The position numbers were made by a program, and so were the translations under genes. DNA of 64,000 nt from JAJPKK01 sp963844635 (GTDB lineage Bacteria; Pseudomonadota; Alphaproteobacteria; Rhizobiales; Xanthobacteraceae), in contig CAWJPD010000003.1 of assembly GCA_963844635.1 (NCBI GenBank), forward strand, positions 1,054,001 through 1,118,000, in the 5' to 3' direction. Shown in pieces: positions 54,256 through 62,685 of this stretch; the stretch's first letter is position 1, and every line of letters starts with the position of its first letter. The notes beneath the pieces are model-generated. The model ran no database searches. It saw nothing but the letters and a program-made list of their open reading frames with translations, and had not been told where the DNA came from.

Positions 54256-55104
54256 ATGATCAAGCGCAATCTCATGACAACGATCGTCACCGCGGCGTTC
54301 CTGTCGGCGACAGCGGCGGCGGGCTTCGCAGCGGGCGGGGGCGGCGGTGGTGCTGGCGGGGGCGGCGGCGGCGCTGGGGGAGCTGGTGGAGCAGCAGGCG
54401 GAGCGGCAGGTGGAGCAGCAGGCAGTTCAGCAGCCGGTTCGGCGGCGGGTAGTGGCGTCGGCGCAGCGAGTGGCACGAGCACAGGTGTTGCGGGTGCCAA
54501 CACCGGCACTGGTATCGGTTCGGGTGTTGGCGCTCCCGGCACGAGCACTGGTGTTGGTGGCGTCGGGACCGGGATTGGCTCAGCCAATCGGCCAGCAGGA
54601 ACTTTAGGGGTTGGAGGGGTAGGGACCGGTCTTGGAACGACTGGTTCACCCGGAACGACGAACGGAACCTTGGGAAGCACCAACGGGACCCTTGGTACTT
54701 CGAACGGACAGTTCGGTGCGGGTACAAGCACCGGCTTGAATGGGACCGGCGGTGTTGGATTTGGAGTGACGGGAACCACCGGCCCGACGACACCTGGCAG
54801 TGTCGGCTCGTCGTCCTCCGCAGGGACTCCCGCGCTCAACTCCACGCTGCCGAATTGCAATTGCGTTGGCGGCATCGCTACTGGTGGGTCGACGGCCTTC
54901 AATTCTCCGAATAACGGGTCAACTCCGGTAAACGGGGCCACGGGTTTCAATCCACCAGCTAACGGAACAACCCCGAACAACGGGACGACGGCCTTAAATA
55001 CGCCGAACAACAACCAGCTGAACAACAGCAATCAATTGACTAACACTTATCCGAACTCGCCGACCTCGACGGGTCCGGGCAGCTTGGGTGGCGCGCACTG
55101 CTGA
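54256..55104 (+). CDS. Secreted Gly/Thr/Asn-rich low-complexity protein
   Basis: The protein is 282 aa from the ATG at 54256 (GGAGTTCAAG upstream), signal peptide ending AAAGFAAG. Four zones follow: Gly/Ala-rich (residues 25-70), Gly/Thr/Val repeats such as GTSTGV and GTGIGSG (70-120), GTTNGTLGSTNGTLGTSNG (about 135-150), then an Asn/Pro-rich part with NSPNNGSTPVNG-like repeats to SLGGAHC. A CNC pair sits near residue 200 and a Cys ends the chain. Such proteins are surface or matrix candidates. No homologue recognised. The repeats make it prone to copy-number change. Confidence 0.7.
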   Translation: MIKRNLMTTIVTAAFLSATAAAGFAAGGGGGGAGGGGGGAGGAGGAAGGAAGGAAGSSAAGSAAGSGVGAASGTSTGVAGANTGTGIGSGVGAPGTSTGVGGVGTGIGSANRPAGTLGVGGVGTGLGTTGSPGTTNGTLGSTNGTLGTSNGQFGAGTSTGLNGTGGVGFGVTGTTGPTTPGSVGSSSSAGTPALNSTLPNCNCVGGIATGGSTAFNSPNNGSTPVNGATGFNPPANGTTPNNGTTALNTPNNNQLNNSNQLTNTYPNSPTSTGPGSLGGAHC

Positions 55105-55152
55105 CGCGGTGTTGTTTTGCCCGGCACTCCACGGAAGACTGGCGATGCTTTT

Positions 55153-55186
55153 CACCGATGGGCGGCAGCTCTGCCGCCCATCGGTG
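55153..55186. terminator. Perfect 16-bp hairpin after the Gly-rich gene
   Basis: CACCGATGGGCGGCAG and its exact complement are separated by two bases (CT), 48 bases after the stop. No T-run follows, so it is either a factor-dependent or bidirectional terminator or a small cruciform. It also lies just beyond the 3' end of the leftward gene at 55209. Confidence 0.6.
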
Positions 55187-55208
55187 CCGTTATACAGAAC
55201 TGACAGGG

Positions 55209-55970
55209 CTATTCCGGGAAACGGCCCTGAGCGCGTGCCGCTCTCGCTTCATTCACGCCTTTGATCCCCGAAATATCACGATGCTTCGCATCGTTGCATG
55301 AGTAATCCTGCATGCGAATGTCATTGCGCTGGTCATAGATGAAGCGCGCTTGCCAATCCCTCGTGTACATGACCGGATCGTGGATCGTGACCATTTCCTC
55401 GAGCTCGTTCCCGTTAACCCTGCGCAGGCGTTCGGTTGTGACCAGTTCGTCGCTATGCGGCAAGCCGGTCGAATTGAGGAAGGTATCTTCATTGAACCCA
55501 TTGGTTTCGATTACCAGCGTATCGCCGTCCCAGTGACCGACCGAGTAGCCGTTGAGTTCTCGAACGGGACGAGGTCCTCATATTTCCGCAATGGCTTGTC
55601 GAGGGCAACGACGCGGAGCTGATGATTGAGCTCGATGGATCATCGTCACCTGGCCTTTCGGCACCTGGAAGATCTCGAATGGATAAGGCGATTTCATCAC
55701 CCGCGGCACGCCGTCCGGGATGCATACGATGCGCGCCTTGTCGACCAGCGTGCCATCCTTCAGCGACGCCTTGTTTTTCGCGTACTGCGTCTTTCCGGCG
55801 TCGCTCAGCGGCGGGTCGCCCCCGCCAAGAACAACAATTTTCGGACTGTAGGTCGTAGCCCACCAGATTCCGGAAATGTCACCCTCCGCACGAACGCCAG
55901 ACGTCAGCAAAACCGTCAGCAATCCCGCGAAACCCGCTCCGATACGCACACCTTTTTCAAGACCACTCAT
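55209..55970 (-). pseudogene. Secreted protein of the uncharacterised family, divergent subtype B, frameshifted
   Basis: The start is the ATG at 55970 (GGAGGAG upstream), signal ending SGVRAEGD, then ISGIWWAT. The first frame covers GGGDPPLSDAGKTQYAKNKA and ARIVCIPDGVPRVMKSPYPF. After shifts near 55620 and 55560, the family hairpin appears in another frame: GYSVGHWDGDTLVIETNGF, then STGLPHSDELVTTERLRRVN and a terminal IYDQRNDIRMQDYSC. About 254 aa when repaired. The GHW-DGD-LVIET core and PHS-x-L-x-TER motif are the subtype B pattern seen at 58063 and 59115. Confidence 0.7.
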
Positions 55971-56062
55971 CGACTCCTCCAAGGGCGGCCTTACGCCCAT
56001 CTTTCAGCTGCCTGTTCCCGGCACCTTGTGTTTTGACTCTGACACCTGATCTCCTTTTTCGT

Positions 56063-56175
56063 CATGCCCCGCTTTAAGCGGGGCATCCAGTAACCCCGAG
56101 ACTCGCATTTAAGAACGAAGCCCACCAACAACTTCCGGGGGTTACTGGATCGCCCGGTCAAGCCGGGCGATGACA
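56063..56175. repeat. REP-like element (family 3)
   Basis: Two GC hairpins with a common core: GCCCCGCTTTAAGCGGGGCA at one end, and GGATCGCCCGGTCAAGCCGG with GGCGATGACA at the other, with CCAGTAACCCC and GGGGGTTACTGG as inner inverted arms. It is a pattern frequent between genes of Bradyrhizobiaceae. Degenerate relatives lie at 14347-14395 and near 17328-17352. Confidence 0.7.
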
Positions 56176-56209
56176 AGCAAAGAAATTCAAAAGTTCGGGT
56201 TCTCTGCGT

Positions 56210-56888
56210 TCAGCCGCCGCCGCCCTGCGGCGCGGCGCGCTGCGGAATGCCGCCGCCATTGGCGCGGGCCCCGGCAGGAGGCGGCAGGATCGGCGGCTGC
56301 GGCCCGAACACCTCGGTGAGCGCATCATGCGCGCAGCGCTCTTCACCGTAAGATGCGCCGCCCGCGCCGCCGCCGACGCCGATCGCGCCGATCAGTTGAT
56401 CGTTGACGATGATCGGCAGCCCGCCTTCCTGCACGGTGAGGCCGAACTGGTCCATGCGGATCAGTGTCGATACATCGTCGAAGGCGCGATTGGTCAATAC
56501 GTGCGAGGGGCTCGCGGGTGAGCAGCGCGGTGCGCGCCTTGTTCTCGGCCGCCTTTTGGTTGATGTAGCTTTGGCCGTCCATCCGGTGCTCATGGATGAT
56601 TTGGCCGTACGGATCCAGCACCACGATGGTCGCAGTGCCGCCGTGCATCTTCGCGGCGGCTTCGCAGATATGGGACAGCCGTTCCGCGATATCGGCGCGC
56701 AAGGTCGTGTGATCATGAACGCCGAACTTCGCTCCCTCCTCTGGACCGATGACATATTGCGGCGGCACCGGTCCCGAAAAAGTCAGCGATGGCGCCCGCT
56801 CGGCCGCATAAGCCACACCCCCGACCGTTGCCACGGTGGCGATGCCGGTTGCCAGCCACTTGCCCGCAAGCAGGGTTTTGATTTGCAT
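56210..56888 (-). pseudogene. Exported GlcG/HbpS-family protein, one frameshift
   Basis: The start is the ATG at 56888 with AGGAGGAG upstream; the signal peptide ends GGVAYAAE. The DUF336 domain begins TLRADIAERLSHICEAAAK, with GGTATIVVLDPYGQIIHEHR and AAENKARTALLTREP. The frame then breaks near 56515, and the other frame continues DVSTLIRMDQFGLTVQEGGL, PIIVNDQLIGAIGVGGGAGG and CAHDALTEVFG to a Pro/Gly tail. Exported HbpS proteins bind haem or act as redox sensors. A cytoplasmic relative is at 24324. Confidence 0.78.
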
Positions 56889-57069
56889 CTCGTCGCTCCT
56901 CCTGGTCCTTGCTCGATTTTTCTCGATTACGCTCCGTCTGGGACCGTCCATCATACGAGCAAAACCGCGCGCGGCCATCAAGGCTCATGGCCGATGCTGC
57001 CTGGCGTGGAATTTCGCGGGGACTTCCATCCTTTTTCCGATCGCCGGTGCAGCCCACCGCCGAGCAGGC

Positions 57070-57663
57070 TCATTTCGGGCGTGCGAACATGCCGACGAGA
57101 ACGGCCGTCCCCCGAACGTGGCCTTCGAGCTTCGCGTCGAGTTCTTGCGCCGTCAGTCCGGGCGGCAGCGCCTTAGGAACGAGATCGGTGCCTCTGATCG
57201 TGAAATTGTAATGGTGTGTCGCGGTCCCTGGCGGCGGACACATCCCGCGCCACGTCGTCATGTTCCTGAAATTCGTGCCGCCGACATATTTGTCAGAGGG
57301 TTTGCTGAGTTCGCCCTCTTCGAACGAACTGACGCTCGCAGGGATACCGTAGGCGACGAGGTCGATGTGGGGCGGGTCTTCCATCTCGAACATGACGATC
57401 GCGAAACTCTTGACACCGGCGCGCGGGTTCGCCCAGGCGAGTTGCGGCGAGATGTTTTCACCGAAGCAGTTGGGGAATTCGGCATTGGCCTTGAAGGCGA
57501 CCCTGGTCGGCACGAACCCGCCGTCCTTGAAGGTGGTCGAGGTCAAGACGAAGCCGGTCTCGGCGCCTGGCGTCTGCGCTGCCGCATCGAAGCTGAGACA
57601 GGCCGCCGCCAGCACCATGCCGCAGATGCCGAACATCGATTTGGCAAAGACATCGGCACGCAT
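57070..57663 (-). CDS. YbhB/YbcL (PEBP) family exported protein
   Basis: The protein is 197 aa from the ATG at 57663 (GGAGG 6 bases upstream); the signal peptide ends FDAAAQT. Phosphatidylethanolamine-binding-protein motifs: CFGENISPQLAWANPRAGVK, SFAIVMFEMEDPP-HIDLVAYG (the D-x-D-P/H-W-like site, here DPPHI) and THHYNFTIRGTD. Bacterial PEBPs bind small anions or phospholipid headgroups; the role is unknown. Same direction as the exported HbpS gene, about 180 bases upstream of it, so co-expression of two exported proteins is plausible. Confidence 0.88.
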   Translation of the reverse strand: MRADVFAKSMFGICGMVLAAACLSFDAAAQTPGAETGFVLTSTTFKDGGFVPTRVAFKANAEFPNCFGENISPQLAWANPRAGVKSFAIVMFEMEDPPHIDLVAYGIPASVSSFEEGELSKPSDKYVGGTNFRNMTTWRGMCPPPGTATHHYNFTIRGTDLVPKALPPGLTAQELDAKLEGHVRGTAVLVGMFARPK

Positions 57664-57722
57664 CAAATCCTCCACATTATTGAGACCGGCAACAGCGACG
57701 TCGTCGCCTCTGCGGCGGACAA

Positions 57723-57868
57723 TAGAGCGGGATGCGTTTAGTTTGAACCGCCTCCCGCTCGATTATGTTCTGCGCATCCGTCGCGGACTGCGCTCGACGA
57801 CGGATGCGTGGTGATTTTGCGCATGATCTTGTCCGAAAAGTCTGCAACTTTACGGGGTCATGCGCTAA
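57723..57868. repeat. Mosaic intergenic repeat (family 1), full copy
   Basis: TAGAGCGGGATGCGTTTAG start, all three modules, ending GTCATGCGCTA. Closest to the copy at 28473. Confidence 0.85.
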
Positions 57869-58062
57869 TTTAGTTCAGGGCCGGGTGCATATCCAGACGG
57901 GCGCCGGAACGGCCTTTCCTTAAAGACGAACTATCGTGAATGTGGACCGAGCGATCGCCCTCAGGCCGCCCCGCCGATGCGCCGCGTCGCGGCGCCGGGT
58001 TACTTATCGGCTGTGATGGTGTTATGGAGGGCCAAACACACACACAACATGGGAGTCGCCGG

Positions 58063-59010
58063 ATGTCCTCGAAGAAGCGTCGGGTGTCCTGGAGTTAGTC
58101 ACGTCGCAACCCGTCACGCGCAGGCACCGTCGCTCGCCGCAGCATCGCCGGCGCGCTGTGCGCCTGTGCCGCGGCCTTGCCCGCCCTCGGCGCCGATCCG
58201 GTGCAGCCGGCGGTGCCGCAGTTCATGCAGTCGCCCAATGTCGGCTGGACCGGTTACATCGCGGGAAAACCCGACCTCGCTCACGCGAAAACGTTTGCGG
58301 AATGGTCGCCGCCGCCGAGCGGGCTGGGGCCGATCACCGATGACCCGCAGCATCCCTATTATAACAACCAGGTCGCCCGAGAAACCGGACTGCCGTCCAC
58401 CTATCGGGTCGCCGACGTCAACAACGAGGCCGCCAAGAACTTGATGCCGTGGGCGCTCGACGCGCTGAAGAAGCAGAACGAACTCGCGCTGGTTGGCAAG
58501 AACGGCGAGCCGCGCCAGATGCGATGCTGGGAGCAAGGGGTCCCCAACATTCACGAAGCGCCGTTCGTGCTCTATTTCATCCAGACGCCGACACAAGTCG
58601 TGATGATGCAGGCGATGAAAATCCGCCGTGTCTATCTGGATGTGCCGCACACGCAAAACCCGGAGCCGTCCTGGTTCGGCGAATTGGTCGGTCACTACGA
58701 AGGCGGCGATACGCTGGTCGTCGACACCGTCGGTTTGAACGATCGTACATTCGTCGACGGCTACCGTACGCCGCACACGACGCAGCTGCATGTCGTGGAA
58801 CGGTTCAAGATCGCCGATGCCGGCAAAAGGCTCGACGTCGACATCACGGTCGATGATCCAGGCACGTTCTACAAGCCGTTCTCGGCGCGGCGCTCGCGCT
58901 ACCGCATTGCGGGACCGACGGTTGCGGAGGACGCCTGCGCGGGGAACAACGACGACATCTTCCATCTCGGCCTTGACCCGGTGCCGACCGCGGACAAGCC
59001 GGATTTCTGA
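58063..59010 (+). CDS. Secreted protein of the uncharacterised family, subtype B, disrupted N-terminus
   Basis: The likely start is the ATG at 58063 (GGGAGTCGCC upstream), but an in-frame TAG at 58096-58098 (codon 12) separates it from the signal peptide SIAGALCACAAALPALGADP. Past that stop the frame is clean to 59010. Family motifs: NVGWTGYIAG, PPPSGLGPITDDPQHPYYNN, TYRVADVNNEAAKNLMPWAL, VGHYEGGDTLVVDTVGL, PHTTQLHVVERFKI and the terminal TADKPDF. The next gene is its tandem paralogue. A single wrong base or a small indel at codon 12 would explain the stop. Confidence 0.7.
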
Positions 59011-59114
59011 CAGCTTTCCCTTGCTTCGTGTGCGGCGCGCGATGCTATGATGGAGGGTGTCTCCGGCGCGCATTCCGCTCTGACGCGGACGGAGCCGAAG
59101 CGAAGGACCTCGTA

Positions 59115-60075
59115 ATGCGCAGCACAAAACCCGCTGACCGACGCGCCGGCAACGCCTTACAACCCCTGCTCGGCGCCGCGGCATTGATCGCGCTCTCTGT
59201 CGTCTTCCCGCCGATGGTCCGCGCACAAACTGCGGAGCAACGGCCAGCCATACCGAAGCTGATGCAGGAGTTGGGCGTCGCGTGGCGCGCCTACCTGTTT
59301 GGCGGGCGGCGTCGAGCGTCGACCCCGGCCGATGTGCCTTATGACCGCACCGCCAATGAATGGCTGCCACCCGAAAGTGGAATCGGCCCGATCACGGCCG
59401 ACCCGGCACACCCATTCTACAATAACGCGGTGGCCCAGGATCTCGGTGTATCCTCGACGTATCGGGTCGCCGATCTCAACAACGAAGCGGCCAAAAACCT
59501 GATGCCCTGGGCCATCGAGGCGCTGAAAAAACAGAATGCGCTGGTGCTCGCGAACAGAAATGGCGAGACCCGACAGGCGCGCTGCTGGGAAACCGGCGTT
59601 CCCGATATTCACGAGGCGCCGTGGGAAGTGTACTTCATCCAGACCCCAACCGAAGTGGGTGATCATCCTCGGGGGTCCGGGACAGCAGATACGGCGCGTG
59701 TACTTGAACGTGCCGCACTCCAAGGCCCCGGAGCCGTCCTGGTTTGGCGAGTCCGTCGGTCATTATGAAGGTGGCGACACCCTGGTCGTAGACACCATCG
59801 GGCTCTCCGACCGCACTTTCGTCGACGGCTATCGGACGCCGCACACGACGCAGCTTCACGTCATCGAGCGATTCACGATCACCAATGACGGCAAGACGCT
59901 CGACGTTTCCTTCACGGCCGATGACCCGGGCACCTTCTATCGGCCGTGGGGTGCGCGGCGGCCGCGTGACCGCGTCGTCGTGCCCTATGACGAAGAAGTC
60001 TGTCAGATCAACAATGACGACGTGTATCACCAGGGCTTCGATCCGGTGCCGACGGCAGAGAAGGCCGATTTCTGA
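59115..60075 (+). pseudogene. Secreted protein of the uncharacterised family, subtype B, one frameshift
   Basis: The start is the ATG at 59115 (AAGGA upstream); the signal peptide ends PPMVRAQT. It aligns along its whole length with the preceding gene: PPESGIGPITADPAHPFYNN, TYRVADLNNEAAKNLMPWAI, GVPDIHEAP. It loses frame near 59660 and continues QQIRRVYLNVPHSKAPEPSW, VGHYEGGDTLVVDTIGL, PHTTQLHVIERFTI and the end TAEKADF at 60075. Repaired length about 319 aa. A tandem duplication with divergence, since the DNA identity is clearly incomplete. Confidence 0.75.
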
Positions 60076-60608
60076 GAAGCGTGCCGCTCGCGGCTGCCGC
60101 AACTAAATGAGAGAGCGGATCCCGTCATATTGAAGCGCCGCGTGTGGGGTGGGCACCGCGCCTATTTGTTGTACAAGTGGCAGGGTCGTGTAAGCGCGTT
60201 GCCCACCCTACGATTGATTTGATTCCATCTGATCGGAACATGCCCTGGTCTAAACTAAGTCTGCTTCCCCAGAGCGGGCAGGCGGCTCCGTGAAAGTTTC
60301 CATCATCCCTGATTGATTCAATTGCAGTGAATCTTCGTCCGATTATTTGGGAATTGGCCGCTACACGATCGGCAACGCTCGATGCGATCGGGGTTGCCCT
60401 GTGGCTGCCAAAGCAACCGGAATTGAAACACTGCTTGCCGAGGCACGTATTGCGGGCCATGCCGCGCGGCGTTCTTATTTCCAGGTTATGACCGAGGTTC
60501 GTTGGATCGAGCGTTACATTGAGGAACTCGACCGGTTTCATGCAAAGTCGCGCGGCCGACGCGCGCCTACATTGTCAGCGGCCCACTTTTTGCAGCCAAA
60601 ATGGCAAG
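60076..60608. other. Intergenic region upstream of nasT
   Basis: About 530 bases. A rightward frame at about 60400-60664 (AAKATGIETLLAEARIAGHA and YFQVMTEVRWIERYIEELDR) looks protein-like and overlaps the nasT start. It has no clear start or ribosome site, so I do not call it a gene. No sigma-54 site or repeat copy seen. Confidence 0.35.
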
Positions 60609-61211
60609 ATGCCGCTGAAGCTTCTGCTGATCGACACGGACCCCGACCGCGCGCGGGCGCTTGAGGAGCACCTTTCCGGCTTCGCCGAGATCGTGCGCGC
60701 GCCCTCCGGCGCGGATCTCGCCGCGTTCGGTGGAGCGCGTTCGATCCCGACCTCATCATCGTCGACATGGCGCTCCCCGACCGCGACGCGCCTCGAAGAT
60801 ATCAGGCTGGTCTCGGCGGCCCATCCGATCGTCATGTTTGCAGCCAGCGACGATCCCGCGTTTGCGGAGGAAGCGATCGCGGCCGGCGTCTGCTCGTACA
60901 ATCTGTCGGGCATCGCGCTTTCGGACGTGAAACCGATCATGGCCTCTGCGATCGCTCTGTTCCGCCGCTATCGCCGCGTGGAAAACGAACTGGCGGCGGC
61001 TCGGGCGCTGCTCGAAGAACGGCGGCTCATGGAACGCGCCAAGGCGATCCTGATGCAGGGCCGCAAAATGACCGAGCCCGAAGCCTATCGATGGCTTCAA
61101 AAAAAGGCGATGAATGAAAATCGCAAGCTTGCGCAGGTGGTCGCGGAGTTCATTCGCCAGCATGGCCCGGGCCCGGACGCAGGCACGAAAGGGGAAAGGA
61201 AACGTCGATGA
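60609..61211 (+). CDS. nasT: NasT-like response regulator with ANTAR RNA-binding domain
   Basis: The protein is 200 aa from the ATG at 60609. The receiver start LKLLLIDTDPDRARALEEHL has the acidic pair. The central part (about residues 44-62) is out of frame: in the neighbouring frame 60735-60795 reads FDPDLIIVDMALPDRD, the phosphoacceptor region, so two compensating one-base errors are likely. The C-terminal ANTAR domain (LEERRLMERAKAILMQGRKM, TEPEAYRWLQKKAMNENRKL) binds two-hairpin RNA leaders to stop early termination. The stop overlaps the nasS start (ATGA). In the NasS-NasT system, NasS holds NasT inactive without nitrate. Confidence 0.85.
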   Translation: MPLKLLLIDTDPDRARALEEHLSGFAEIVRAPSGADLAAFGGARSIPTSSSSTWRSPTATRLEDIRLVSAAHPIVMFAASDDPAFAEEAIAAGVCSYNLSGIALSDVKPIMASAIALFRRYRRVENELAAARALLEERRLMERAKAILMQGRKMTEPEAYRWLQKKAMNENRKLAQVVAEFIRQHGPGPDAGTKGERKRR

Positions 61212-62426
61212 GCGAAGTCGTCTCTTTCGCGAGCGGTCGAAGGCCGTCCGTGCCGCGGATACGGATCGGGCTGCTGAGGCTGACGGACGGCGCGCCCGTC
61301 ATCGTCGCCCACGAGTTCGGATTTTTTGCCGACGAAGGCGTGGAAGCGGAGCTTTTCGTCGAGCCTTCCTGGGCCAATATCGCCGACAAACTTGCTTTTG
61401 GCTTCATCGATGCCGCGGTGATTCTGCCGCCGCTCGCCTTCGCGGTCCAGCTCGGGTTGCGCGGCGCCGCCGACCCGGTCTTCATCCCCTACACCATCAG
61501 CACCGGCGGAAACTCCATCACCCTCGACCGCGCACTCGCCCAACAGACGAAAGAGCGCGCGGCGCGAAAAGGACTGTCCCTCGCCGAGGCGCTTGCAAGC
61601 CAGTTGCGCGAGCGGCCGATGACGCTCGGCGTCGTTCATGCCTTTTCGACGCACAATCTCCTGCTTCGCTACTGGCTTGCCACCGCTGGAATTGTAGCTG
61701 GGCGCGACGTGAAGCTTGCGGTCGTCCCTCCGGCGCTCGCGGTCGAGGCCCTGACGTCCAAGCACATTTCCGGCTTTTGTGCGGGGGCGCCGTGGGGAGA
61801 AGTCGCCGCGGCGAGCCAAAGCCGGAATCCCGGTCGCAACCTCGCACGACATCTGGCGGAACGCACCGGAAAAAGCGTTCGCCGTTCGCGCCCGATTTGC
61901 CGATCAGAATGTCGCCGTCCTCAGCGGGGCCTTGCGCGCGCTGCTGCGAGCCGCGAAATTTTGCGACCACCCGGAGAATGCGGCCTATATCGCCGCCGTC
62001 CTGTCGCGACGCCGATATCTCGATGTCGACAGTCACGCGATCCTTGCCGCGTTGCCTGGAACGACGCCAGGAGTGGGCTGCGGATTTTATCGTGGCGCGG
62101 CGACGTTCCCGTGGCGCTCCCACGCATCGTGGTTTTTGGTCGAGATGCAACGATGGGGCTTGCTGGGGGAGGGGCTCGACTTGCGACGGCTGGCAGAGCG
62201 TGTCTATCGACCTGACCTTTATCGCTCGGCGCTCGCTGATTTGGGCGAGCCGGTCCCGGCATTTGATTGGAAGACGGAAGGCGCCCACATCGATACGTGG
62301 AGCAGCGATGGTGTGCCCTCGGCGATCTCGATGCCTCCCGATCGGTTCTGCGATGGCCGCATCTTCGATCCGGATGCCGTCTCTATGTCCACGCCGCTGA
62401 TAAAGTGTGCACTGCACAATGTTTAG
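61208..62426 (+). pseudogene. nasS: NasS-like nitrate sensor (CmpA/NrtA fold), one frameshift
   Basis: The start is the ATG at 61208, overlapping nasT by 4 bases. There is no signal peptide, as expected for cytoplasmic NasS rather than a transporter binding protein. VPRIRIGLLRLTDGAPVIVA, HEFGFFADEGVEAELFVEPS and FSTHNLLLRYWLATAGI belong to the nitrate-binding family. The frame breaks near 61830 and continues KAFAVRARFADQNVAVLSGA, CDHPENAAYIAAVLSRRRYL and VYRPDLYRSALADLGEPVPA to 62426. About 406 aa when repaired. It binds nitrate or nitrite and then releases NasT. Confidence 0.85.
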
Positions 62427-62524
62427 AACTGACGAGCACGCGCGCTAGGCAGCAAGTCATAATCGATCAAGCTCGGCTTCCGAACAAGCTTCGCGTTTCC
62501 CGCGGAAAAGACGCGCTCGTGCAT

Positions 62525-62539
62525 TGGCATGCTCCTTGC
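62525..62539 (+). promoter_or_regulatory. Sigma-54 promoter
   Basis: TGGCATGCTCCTTGC has the -24 GG and -12 GC with the exact 5-base gap of TGGCAC-N5-TTGC; only one consensus base differs. It faces narK, with the expected transcript start near 62551. Sigma-54 with NtrC is the usual nitrogen control of assimilatory nitrate genes. Confidence 0.75.
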
Positions 62540-62552
62540 GAGATTGCTTCGT

Positions 62553-62685
62553 ATCGGCGGCGATGCCGATCGGAGGTCACCTAACGACGGGAGGCATCCG
62601 AGCAATTCATCGTTCTCTCGCGAGCTAATGGCGGTTCGCATTCGGACGCTGTCCGGCAGCGCTTCGGCGCTGAACGCGAGCCGCC
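62553..62685 (+). promoter_or_regulatory. Structured leader RNA, candidate NasT (ANTAR) target
   Basis: Starting two bases after the expected transcript start, ATCGGC/GCCGAT forms a hairpin with a six-base loop GGCGAT (62553-62570), the loop size ANTAR proteins recognise. Further down, CAGCGC-TTCG-GCGCTG (62657-62672) is a stable UUCG hairpin that competes with CGCTG-TCCGG-CAGCG (62648-62661). Both sit inside a 10-bp stem GGCGGTTCGC/GCGAGCCGCC (62630-62639 with 62676-62685, one G-U pair) that ends at the narK ATG. Such mutually exclusive structures fit attenuation or blocked translation relieved by NasT. Loop base identities are only partly canonical. Confidence 0.5.

Noticed and set aside
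54159..55031. Leftward Pro-rich 290-codon frame opposite the Gly-rich protein
   Set aside because: Gly codons read backwards give Pro/Ala-rich frames; only the rightward frame has a signal peptide and ribosome site.
3697..57868. CRISPR array made of the recurring palindromic repeats
   Set aside because: The copies are dispersed kilobases apart, vary in length and modules, and no cas genes are present.
58114..59370. 418-codon leftward frame opposite the subtype B genes
   Set aside because: Antisense shadow with no start context; the rightward frames match the paralogous family.
62407..62421. TGTGCACTGCACA palindrome as an NtrC site for the sigma-54 promoter
   Set aside because: The half-sites match TGCAC but the spacing is far too short for NtrC, and it lies in the nasS coding end.
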